64,000 nucleotides of DNA from Bradyrhizobium sp. CCBAU 53338 (lineage in GTDB: Bacteria > Pseudomonadota > Alphaproteobacteria > Rhizobiales > Xanthobacteraceae): NCBI RefSeq assembly GCF_015291665.1, contig NZ_CP030048.1:1984001-2048000 (forward strand). Reading direction: 5' to 3'. Both the position numbers and the translations under genes were made by a program. This document shows, in pieces, positions 52,152 through 60,242 of this stretch. Under the pieces are notes generated by a model, which was not told the DNA's origin, did no database searches, and saw nothing but the letters and a program-made list of their open reading frames with translations. How positions within the stretch are numbered: position 1 is the stretch's first letter; every line of letters begins with the position of its first letter.

Positions 52152-52179
52152 GCCATTCAAACGGGGGAGGAATAACAAA

Positions 52180-53511
52180 ATGGCTGAGATGGATATGCCG
52201 GTCGCGGGTGCAGAGGCATCGGCGGACAACAAACAGATGGTCAACGCGATCATCGCATCGGTGCTCGGATGGGCACTCGATCTGTTCGATCTGTTCATTC
52301 TGCTCTACGTGGCGCCGGTCGTCGGCGCGCTGTTCTTCCCGGCCAGCAATGCGGCGCTGTCGCTGGCCGCGGTGTACGGCTCGTTCGCCGTGACGCTTCT
52401 GATGCGGCCGATCGGCTCGGCGGTGTTCGGTCACTTCGCCGACGTGCACGGCCGCAAGCAGGCAATGCTGGTCGCCATCATCGGCGTGGGCATCAGCACA
52501 GCGGCGTTCGGCCTGTTGCCGACCATTGCTCAGGTCGGTGTGATCGCGCCTGTCATCTTCCTGGCGCTGCGTCTGGTGCAGGGCGTGTTCGTCGGCGGTG
52601 TCGTGGCCTCCACCCACACGATCGGCACGGAATCGGTGCCGCCGCAATGGCGCGGTGCGATGTCCGGTCTGGTCGGCGGCGGCGGCGCCGGCATCGGCGC
52701 GCTGCTGGCATCGTTCATCTTCCTGATCACGTCTTCGGTCTTCCCGGGCGATGCGTTCGCGGTGTGGGGCTGGCGCTTCATGTTCTTCTCGGGTCTGCTG
52801 AGCTCGCTGCTCGGCTGGTTCATCTTCCGGAACCTCGAGGAGTCCCCGTACTTCAAGGAACTCAAGCGCCAGCAGAGCGACAAGCAGGCAAAAGTCTCGA
52901 AGGCGCCGGTCAAGGACGTGTTCTCCGGCGAATATCGCGGCGTGCTGCTGGTCAATTTGCTGATCACCTTCGGTGGTGGCGCGGGCTATTACCTGACATC
53001 GGGCTATCTGCCGAGCTTCCTGAAGGTCATCAACGCGGTCCCGAACCAGACCTCCTCGCTGATCCTGATGGGCGCGAGCGTCTCGGCGTTCTTTTCGGCC
53101 GTGCTGGTCGGCGCGTTGAGCGACCGCATCGGGCGCAAGAAGACGTTCCTGATGATCGGCGTCCTCGCAGCCGTGCTCTTGCCGCTGTGCTATCTCAACC
53201 TCGCGGCGACCAAGGACACAACGCAGATCACGCTCTATGCGCTCGCCATCGCCTTCATCGGCAATGCCGGCTACGCGCCGGTGCTGATCTTCCTGAACGA
53301 GCGTTTTCCGACCGCGCTGCGCGCGAGCGGCACCGGACTGTCCTGGAACATCGGCTTCGCGCTGGGCGGCATGATGCCGACCTTCGTCTCGCTGGTGAGT
53401 GGCAGCCCGGCGGAAATCCCGATGTCGCTGGCCTACTTCGCGGTCGGCGTGTTCGTGATCTACCTGATCGGCGCGATCGTGATCCCCGAGACCAAGGGTA
53501 ACTTTCGTTAG
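52180..53511 (+). CDS. MFS transporter, aromatic acid/sugar-acid symporter type
   Basis: The ATG at 52180 follows GGGGGAGGA and gives 443 aa with about 12 membrane helices. The loop signatures GHFADVHGRKQAML and GALSDRIGRKKTFL and the repeated ESVPPQWRGAMSG and NERFPTALRASGTG motifs place it in the metabolite:H+ symporter branch. It probably imports the acid degraded by this cluster. A perfect hairpin lies just upstream. Confidence 0.88.
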   Translation: MAEMDMPVAGAEASADNKQMVNAIIASVLGWALDLFDLFILLYVAPVVGALFFPASNAALSLAAVYGSFAVTLLMRPIGSAVFGHFADVHGRKQAMLVAIIGVGISTAAFGLLPTIAQVGVIAPVIFLALRLVQGVFVGGVVASTHTIGTESVPPQWRGAMSGLVGGGGAGIGALLASFIFLITSSVFPGDAFAVWGWRFMFFSGLLSSLLGWFIFRNLEESPYFKELKRQQSDKQAKVSKAPVKDVFSGEYRGVLLVNLLITFGGGAGYYLTSGYLPSFLKVINAVPNQTSSLILMGASVSAFFSAVLVGALSDRIGRKKTFLMIGVLAAVLLPLCYLNLAATKDTTQITLYALAIAFIGNAGYAPVLIFLNERFPTALRASGTGLSWNIGFALGGMMPTFVSLVSGSPAEIPMSLAYFAVGVFVIYLIGAIVIPETKGNFR

Positions 53512-53574
53512 GCTCGATCGGCGCGTCTGTATCTACGGCCGCGCCGATCCATCGAATTGCGCGACGAGAATGGA

Positions 53575-55272
53575 ATGGATGAGTTGCATTTCGACGATGT
53601 GATCGTCGGCGGCGGGTCGGCAGGCTGCGTGCTCGCCAATCGGCTTTCTGCGGATGGGAGCCGCCGCGTGCTTCTGATCGAAGCTGGCATGGACACCCCG
53701 CCGGACGCGACGCCGCCGGAAATCCTCGACAGCTATCCGATGACACTGTTCTTCGGCGACAAGTACATCTGGCCGGGTCTGTCGGCGGCAGCCGGCCGCA
53801 ATGCCGGGGGCAGGCCGGTCGTCCGCGCCTACGAGCAGGCGCGGGTGATGGGCGGCGGCTCCAGCATCAATGTGCAATCGGCCAATCGCGGCCTGCCGCG
53901 CGACTATGACGAATGGCGCGATCTCGGCGCGCGGGGCTGGGGGTGGGCGGACGTGCTGCCGTATTTCCTCAAGCTCGAGACCGATCTAGATTTCGACGGG
54001 CCGCTGCACGGCAAGCACGGCCCGATTCCGATCCGCCGCATCGCCCGCGAGGAGATGCCCGAGTTCGGCCGCGCCGTGGGCGAGGCGTTATCGGCAACCG
54101 GGCTGCCGTTCCGTAAGGATCAGAACGCGGAGTTCGAGAACGGCATCTTTCCACCGGCGTTCTCCAACAGCAACGATCGGCGCGTCTCCACGGCCGCTGG
54201 CTATCTCGATGCAGCGACGCGCTCGCGGCCGAACCTCACCATTTGGGCTGACAGTGTGGTCGAGCAGCTTCAGCTCGACCGCCGCCGCGCGACGGGTGTG
54301 GTGGTCTCGCGTCGCGGGCAGAAGCTCACGGTCGGCGCCGGCCGCGTGGTCCTCACCGCGGGCGCGTTGCAATCGCCGGCGATCCTGATGCGGGCGGGTA
54401 TCGGTCCGGGTGCGGCGCTTCAGGCGCTCGGCATTCCCACGGTCATCGATCTCCCCGGCGTCGGCAGCAATCTGCGCGATCATCCCGCGCTGACCTTCTG
54501 TCAATATCTGCCACGCGGCCTTCGGCTCCCGCTGGCCCGGCGGCGTCCTAATTTTGCGGCGATGCGCTACTCGTCGGGCAATCCGGGCTGTGACGCCTCG
54601 GACATGTACATCACGGCCTCGGCCCGTGGCGGCTGGCACGCGCTGGGCACGCGGCTCGGTCTCTATTTCCTCTGGTGCAACCGGCCGTATTCGAGCGGCT
54701 CGCTCACCTTGGCGGCGCCTGATCCCAAAACCTATCCGGTGGCCGATCTCAACCTGCTGTCCGACCCGCGCGATGTCGAGCGCATGATCGCGTCCGTTCG
54801 GCTGCTCGCGAAGCTTGTCGTCCATCCCTCGCTCAACCCGGAGGGGGGTGATTTCTTCCCGGCCTCCTATTCCCCGCGGATCAAGCGTTTGAGCCGGTAC
54901 AGCACGGCCAACCGCATCGTCGCCTTGATCCTCGGCCCGATGCTCGACGTGCCCGCGGGCCTCAGGCAGCTCCTGATCCGGCTCGTACTGCTCAACGGCA
55001 CTGCCTTCCAGACGACGCTGGCGGACGAGCGCGCCCTGGAGGCCTTCGTGCGGCAGAGCGTGTTCGGAGTCTGGCACCCCGTAGGCACCTGCCGCATGGG
55101 CGATCCGGCTGACCCCATGGTCGTGGTCGATCCCGAGGGCAGAGTGATCGGCAGCGACAATATCTTCGTGGCGGACGCCTCGATCATGCCGCGGCTGCCG
55201 ACCGCGAATACCAACATCCCCGTGATCATGGCGGCCGAGAAGATCAGCGATGCGCTTTTGCGACAAAGTTAG
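53575..55272 (+). CDS. GMC-family FAD oxidoreductase
   Basis: The ATG at 53575 is preferred over a TTG at 53557; the product is 565 aa. It has the dinucleotide-binding VIVGGGSAGCVLANRL, the GMC signature ARVMGGGSSINVQSANRG, a second signature near LTAGALQSPAILMRAG, and the catalytic His region HPVGTCRMG followed by NTNIPVIMAAEK. Relatives oxidise alcohols such as choline or aliphatic alcohols. It lies after the MFS gene and may belong to the same catabolic unit. Confidence 0.88.
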   Translation: MDELHFDDVIVGGGSAGCVLANRLSADGSRRVLLIEAGMDTPPDATPPEILDSYPMTLFFGDKYIWPGLSAAAGRNAGGRPVVRAYEQARVMGGGSSINVQSANRGLPRDYDEWRDLGARGWGWADVLPYFLKLETDLDFDGPLHGKHGPIPIRRIAREEMPEFGRAVGEALSATGLPFRKDQNAEFENGIFPPAFSNSNDRRVSTAAGYLDAATRSRPNLTIWADSVVEQLQLDRRRATGVVVSRRGQKLTVGAGRVVLTAGALQSPAILMRAGIGPGAALQALGIPTVIDLPGVGSNLRDHPALTFCQYLPRGLRLPLARRRPNFAAMRYSSGNPGCDASDMYITASARGGWHALGTRLGLYFLWCNRPYSSGSLTLAAPDPKTYPVADLNLLSDPRDVERMIASVRLLAKLVVHPSLNPEGGDFFPASYSPRIKRLSRYSTANRIVALILGPMLDVPAGLRQLLIRLVLLNGTAFQTTLADERALEAFVRQSVFGVWHPVGTCRMGDPADPMVVVDPEGRVIGSDNIFVADASIMPRLPTANTNIPVIMAAEKISDALLRQS

Positions 55273-56373
55273 ACTTTGCGATGCGCCGACCGCGGGTGCG
55301 CGCAAGATCGCCGAGATCGCCCGCCGCGTCACCGAACTTCCGGATCAGCTAGACTGGACACCGACAAATGGCAAACCGGACTATCAATGGGTTGCGGGCC
55401 ATCGCTGACGGTATTGGCTGACAGTCGGCCAAAGCCAAAGAGGAGTCCGCTTCGGCTTAATGTACGTCTATGTTCGTCGGCTGATACCGATAGTTGCTGA
55501 AAGTGCCGACCCTCAGCGCCTCGGGAATTTTCCTGTGAATTCAAGACCAAAAATTTGAGGCGGGTATACCGTCGGCATTTGTCCGTCAGATTTGAAAAAT
55601 TGTGCCTGTAAATCAACGACGAAGCGTCGTCCGAAATGATTGAGTGGGAGTAGTGCGGCCGGCTGGCATCGCGCAGTTTAGCGTAGGTTTGTCGAGTAGT
55701 TCTCGCTTCCTCCACATTGCGAATTCTGACAGAGGCTTATCCTAGCAGAGGTGCGACATCCATTGCGTCTTCACAGATGGAGTGCTGCAGCGCGCTCAAT
55801 CGTACGGAAAGGTCGAGCGCCTGTAGCCTGGCTAGGCGCACCAACAGGGTTTGGCGCAAAAAGCACCAGTTATTATTTACCTCGATCGCGTTGGCGGGAG
55901 CTATAGCTCGAATCCGCCCAGGATAAATTGGGGCCTTCAGCCCCCGGCGCGGCATCGAGCAGTGTCTTAAGTGAGGTTGTCGAAACCCCTCACTCTCAAG
56001 ACAGGACGCCCTCTTGCGCTATCGTCTGGGCTCTGCTGCCAGCCGTCGTGCGCTACCGCGCGAGCGGTAGTCCTATGGACCCGAAGCGGACCTGTGCATC
56101 TCAAATCTCGCCGAGAACGCGCGAATTCAGAGGCGACCGTGATGCAGACAACGCCAGAATTCGCGGTCAATCCTTGCTCTCGGACTTGCAGGCTTCTGTC
56201 ACGACGGCGCATGCCCGCGAACAATGTTTGTGCAGCCGTTTGCCCGAATCGCGGGCACCGTCCATCCAATTTTTTGTACGTCCGCGGACAAGCTTTTCGC
56301 GGTCGGCTCCCCCTAGGCTCTCTCCCGGGATCCGGACCATGGCCAATGCCATGACAATTCGAAGGAGCTGGAG
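55273..56373. other. Gene-free region of 1.1 kb
   Basis: No frame in this stretch has protein-like composition with a ribosome binding site. A small stem GGGGC-cttca-GCCCC lies at 55930-55944. The last 30 bp carry the AAGGAG sequence of the following binding-protein gene. It may hold the promoters of that operon and decayed DNA. Confidence 0.4.
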
Positions 56374-57294
56374 ATGGAGAGACGGGTATTGCCTCAGGTG
56401 CGCCAGGGGATGGCGCGCGCATCTTTGCCATGGCGCAAGGTGGCGCTTGGTGCCGCCATCGTCTGTGGCGTCCTCATCGCTGCACCGCTGACCGCGATAG
56501 CTGCGGCGCCTGCGGCTTGCGCCGCTCTCCAGGAGAAATATCCGGACTGGAAGGGCAAGACGCTCGTCAATGCCATCAACCCGCACACGCCGGGCTATGA
56601 GACCATCGATCCGAAGGATCCCAGCAAATATATCGGCTTCGACATCGATCTCGGCGAGGCCATCGGCGAATGCCTCGGCTTCAAGTTGACCTACAAGCCC
56701 GTTGTGTTCGCGGCGCTCCTGACGACGCTGTCCGCTGGACAGGCCGACATCGTGATCTCCGACATCTACGCCACCAAGGAGCGCGCCAAGGCCGCCGACT
56801 TCATCACCTATTCAAAGGTGTTCGACGGCGTGCTGGTCGCCAAGGGCAATCCGAAGGGCATCAACGGCATCAACATGTCGATGTGCGGCGCAGCCGCGGC
56901 CGAAAACACCGGTTTTGTCGAAGTGCCGCTGGTCCAGGCGTTGATGCCCGAGTGCAAGAAGGCCGGCAAGGCGGAGCCGACCGTCCAGCTCTACGACAAC
57001 AACGCGAACTGCATTCAGGCGATCCTGGCCGGCCGCGCCGACACCTATGTCAACGACGTCAATACCGTCGACAGTGCGGTCAAGGCCTATCCGGACAAGC
57101 TGGAGAAGGCGATCGCGGTGACGATCCCGTACTCGGTCGGCATTGCCGTCCCGAAAGACAAGCCGAAGTTCCGCGACGCCGTGCTCGCTGCGCTGATCGA
57201 GGTGCAGAAGGCCGGCATTCACATGGACCTTCTGAAGAAGCATGAGCTCGATGTGAACAACTTCAAGGAGCCGGACATCCTGACGGCTGACTGA
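56374..57294 (+). CDS. ABC transporter periplasmic binding protein (polar amino-acid family 3)
   Basis: The ATG at 56374 follows AAGGAGCTGGAG. The 306-aa protein has a signal peptide (residues 1-43, VALGAAIVCGVLIAAPLTAIA) and family-3 landmarks: YIGFDIDLGEAIGECLGFKL, LLTTLSAGQADIVISDIYATKERAKAADFI and AGRADTYVNDVNTV. It should deliver a small polar compound to the fused permease-ATPase encoded directly downstream, with TGATG overlap. Neighbouring amidases suggest an amide or amino-acid-like ligand. Confidence 0.9.
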   Translation: MERRVLPQVRQGMARASLPWRKVALGAAIVCGVLIAAPLTAIAAAPAACAALQEKYPDWKGKTLVNAINPHTPGYETIDPKDPSKYIGFDIDLGEAIGECLGFKLTYKPVVFAALLTTLSAGQADIVISDIYATKERAKAADFITYSKVFDGVLVAKGNPKGINGINMSMCGAAAAENTGFVEVPLVQALMPECKKAGKAEPTVQLYDNNANCIQAILAGRADTYVNDVNTVDSAVKAYPDKLEKAIAVTIPYSVGIAVPKDKPKFRDAVLAALIEVQKAGIHMDLLKKHELDVNNFKEPDILTAD

Positions 57295-58916
57295 TGTCGC
57301 TGTTCCTCCATTACCTGAGCATGCCGTATCTGCTCGAGGGCATCGAGCTCACCCTCGAGGTGACTGCCCTCGGGCTCGGCGGCGGATTGATTCTCGGATT
57401 GATCCTCGCTGGCATGCAGCTCTCGCGCTTTTGGCCCCTGGCGGCGATCGCCAGGGCCTACACCGTGATCTTCCGCGGCACGCCGCTGATCCTGCAGATG
57501 GTGTTCGCCTACGACGCGTTGCCGCATATCGGCATCAAATTGACGGCGGTGCTCGCAGCCGGTCTCGCGCTCGCCTGCAACGAGGCGCCGTTCATCGCGG
57601 AGATGCTGCGTGCCGGTGTGCTGGGCGTCGATCGCGGGCAGGTGACGGCAGGGCAGGCGCTCGGCATGACGCCATCAGTACTGATGCGCCGGGTGATCGC
57701 GCCGCAGGCGATCCGCACCATGATCCCGGCCTTCGGCAACGAGGCCGTCAGCGCGCTGAAGAATTCGTCTTTGGCCTCCGTCGTTGCGGTCCAGGAGCTG
57801 ACGCTACGCTCGACTCAGTTGGCGTCATCGACCTTCGACTTCTTCTCGATCTTCTTCGCCTCGGGCCTTCTCTATCTCGTGCTGACCGCCAGCATCAGCG
57901 TCATCCAGCTGTTCGTGGAATGGCTGCTCGATCTCGACCGTGCCAAGGGATGCCAGCGTAGGCTCGCCGACTATCTGCCCTGGCGCCGTGTCGATCTCGG
58001 CACCAACCCCAAGCTCGCTGCGGCGACGGCAGATGATCCTGAGCCGGTGAAGGCAGCGCTTGCGGATACGCCGCCGCTCGCGCTGACGAGCGAAGGGCGC
58101 GCCCGTCGCGCCGCCACAATCGCGCGCAACAACATCGCGGTCGAGACCAGGGGCCTCACGAAGAGCTACGGCCCGCAAAAGGTGCTCGACGGTCTCGATC
58201 TCACGGTTCGGGTTGGCGAGGTGGTGGCGCTGCTCGGGCCGAGCGGCTCCGGCAAGAGCACGCTGCTCCGCTGCATCAACCATCTCGAAAACTGGGAGTC
58301 CGGCACCATCCGTGTCGGCGGCCGGCGCCTCGGGTTCGGCGAGAACGGCAAGCCGCTGTCACCCCGCGCCGTCGCCAATGAGCGCGCCAGTGTCGGCGTG
58401 GGCATGGTGTTCCAGCAGTTCAATCTGTTCGCCCATCTGTCGGCACGGGAGAACATCGCCGGTCCCTTGCGCTGGGTCCAGGGCATGACCCGTATCGATG
58501 CCGACCGTCGGGCCGCCGAGCTGCTCGACCGTGTAGGTCTCTCGCATCGCGCTGATGCGTTGCCGCGGCATCTCTCCGGCGGCCAGCAGCAGCGCGTCGC
58601 CATCGCCCGCGCGCTGGCTCCGAACCCGAGCGTGCTGCTGCTGGACGAGCCGACATCGGCGCTCGACCCTGAACTGGTCAACGAGGTGCTGGAGGTGATC
58701 CGGCGGCTCGCCATCGACGACGGCCTCACCATGATCATTTCGACGCACCAGATCCGTTTCGCCGATGAAGTCGCCGACCGTGTCGCTTTCCTGAGCGGCG
58801 GCGCGATCATCGAGGAGGGGCCGGCGCACGACTTGCTCTCCAACCCGTGCAATCCGCTGACGGCGCGTTTCCTCAGCGTGATGGAAGCCGAGAAGTCCCC
58901 GGAGACGGTGCGATGA
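57294..58916 (+). CDS. Fused ABC permease-ATPase, polar amino-acid type
   Basis: The ATG shares a base with the preceding TGA (TGATG). Residues 1-220 are a HisM/GlnP-like permease with about five helices and the EMLRAGVLGVDRGQVTAGQA coupling loop. A linker of about 60 residues follows. Residues 285-535 are the ATPase with GPSGSGKST, LSGGQQQRVAIARAL and VLLLDEPTSALD. Permease and ATPase are usually separate genes in this family, so the fusion is noteworthy. It acts with the binding protein encoded upstream. Confidence 0.9.
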   Translation: MSLFLHYLSMPYLLEGIELTLEVTALGLGGGLILGLILAGMQLSRFWPLAAIARAYTVIFRGTPLILQMVFAYDALPHIGIKLTAVLAAGLALACNEAPFIAEMLRAGVLGVDRGQVTAGQALGMTPSVLMRRVIAPQAIRTMIPAFGNEAVSALKNSSLASVVAVQELTLRSTQLASSTFDFFSIFFASGLLYLVLTASISVIQLFVEWLLDLDRAKGCQRRLADYLPWRRVDLGTNPKLAAATADDPEPVKAALADTPPLALTSEGRARRAATIARNNIAVETRGLTKSYGPQKVLDGLDLTVRVGEVVALLGPSGSGKSTLLRCINHLENWESGTIRVGGRRLGFGENGKPLSPRAVANERASVGVGMVFQQFNLFAHLSARENIAGPLRWVQGMTRIDADRRAAELLDRVGLSHRADALPRHLSGGQQQRVAIARALAPNPSVLLLDEPTSALDPELVNEVLEVIRRLAIDDGLTMIISTHQIRFADEVADRVAFLSGGAIIEEGPAHDLLSNPCNPLTARFLSVMEAEKSPETVR

Positions 58917-58965
58917 GCGCTGTCTCCGCGAGATCCAAGACCGCGTTCCCCGAAGAGGCCATCTC

Positions 58966-60207
58966 ATGAAGCATTTCACGCTGCCGGTTTCACCGAAGAC
59001 CGTCCACTGGGGCTATTTCTCCAAGAAGGTCACGCCGGCCCTGACGCTGCGCTCCGGGGACCGCGCCACCATCGAGACGCTGACCCATCACGCCAATGAC
59101 GACTACGGGCGCATGATCCAGGGCGATCCCGGCGCCGAGAGCGTGTTCCAGTGGACGCGCGAGCACAAGGCGGTTGCGCGCCGCGGCTCCGGTCCGACCG
59201 AAGGCCCCTTCATTCGGGGCCCAGGCGAGGGGATCGGCGTGCATCTTCTCACCGGTCCGGTCGCGGTCGAGGACGCCGAGCCTGGCGATATCCTGGAAGT
59301 GCGCATTCTCGATGTCCGGGCGCGGCCGAGCTGCAGCGCCTGTCACGCCGGCCGCTGCTTCGGCTCCAATGTCGCCGCCAACTGGGGCTTTCACTATCAC
59401 GACCTGATCGAGGAGCCAAAACCGCGCGAAGTCGTCACCATCTTCGAGCTCGACACCTCGGGTGAGCCCTACGCGAAAGCGGTCTACAATTATGTCTGGA
59501 CGCCGCAGATCGATCCCGACGGCATCGTGCATCCCACCATCGACTATCCCGGGGTACGCGTGGATCACGCCACCATCAGGAAGCGCGAGAACATCCTGTC
59601 GAGTGTGAAGGTCCCGGCGCGTCTGCATTTCGGTACAATGGGCCTCGCACCGTCGGAAGCCGATTTCGTCAGCTCGATCCCGCCAAATTATACCGGCGGC
59701 AATATCGACGACTGGCGCATCGGCAAGGGCGCACGGATGTTCTATCCGGTCGCGGTCCCCGGCGCCTATTTCTCCGTCGGCGATCCGCATGCCGCGCAAG
59801 GCGACAGCGAGCTCGGCGGCACCGCGATCGAGGCTTCGCTGACGGGCGATTTCGAGTTCATCCTGCACAAGAAGCCCGATTTGTCCGACACCCATCTCGA
59901 AGGCCTCGACCATCCCATGCTGGAGACCGATCACGCCTGGTCGTTCTATGGCTTCACCTATCCGAACTATCTCACCGCACTCGGCGCCGAGGCACAAACC
60001 GAGATTGCCAGCCACTCGAGCCTCGACCGGGCGATGCGCGACGCGTTCCGCAAGCTGCGGCGGTTCCTAATGACCGTGCACCATTTGAGCGAGGACGAGG
60101 CGATCTCGCTGATGTCGGTCGGAGCCGACTTTGGCGTCACCCAAGTGGTCGACGCCAATTGGGGCGTCCACGGCACCATCCGCAAGAACATTTTCCGGTG
60201 CGACTAA
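58966..60207 (+). CDS. fmdA: Acetamidase/formamidase family protein
   Basis: The 413-aa protein matches FmdA/AmdA along its length: VHWGYFSKKVTPALTL at the start, a Cys/His-rich SCSACHAGRCFGSN stretch, FGTMGLAPSEADF, and VGDPHAAQGDSELGGTAIE, the metal-binding region of the family. It should hydrolyse formamide or a short amide to ammonia and acid. It lies 49 bp after the ABC gene, in an uptake-and-hydrolysis operon. A second homologue fused to a regulator follows. Confidence 0.88.
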   Translation: MKHFTLPVSPKTVHWGYFSKKVTPALTLRSGDRATIETLTHHANDDYGRMIQGDPGAESVFQWTREHKAVARRGSGPTEGPFIRGPGEGIGVHLLTGPVAVEDAEPGDILEVRILDVRARPSCSACHAGRCFGSNVAANWGFHYHDLIEEPKPREVVTIFELDTSGEPYAKAVYNYVWTPQIDPDGIVHPTIDYPGVRVDHATIRKRENILSSVKVPARLHFGTMGLAPSEADFVSSIPPNYTGGNIDDWRIGKGARMFYPVAVPGAYFSVGDPHAAQGDSELGGTAIEASLTGDFEFILHKKPDLSDTHLEGLDHPMLETDHAWSFYGFTYPNYLTALGAEAQTEIASHSSLDRAMRDAFRKLRRFLMTVHHLSEDEAISLMSVGADFGVTQVVDANWGVHGTIRKNIFRCD

Positions 60208-60242
60208 TTCATTGATGTTTATTCGATATTCGGGATCACGGC

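Noticed and set aside
55276..56373. Small frames in the gene-free stretch before the binding-protein gene
   Set aside because: None has a ribosome binding site, a motif or protein-like composition.
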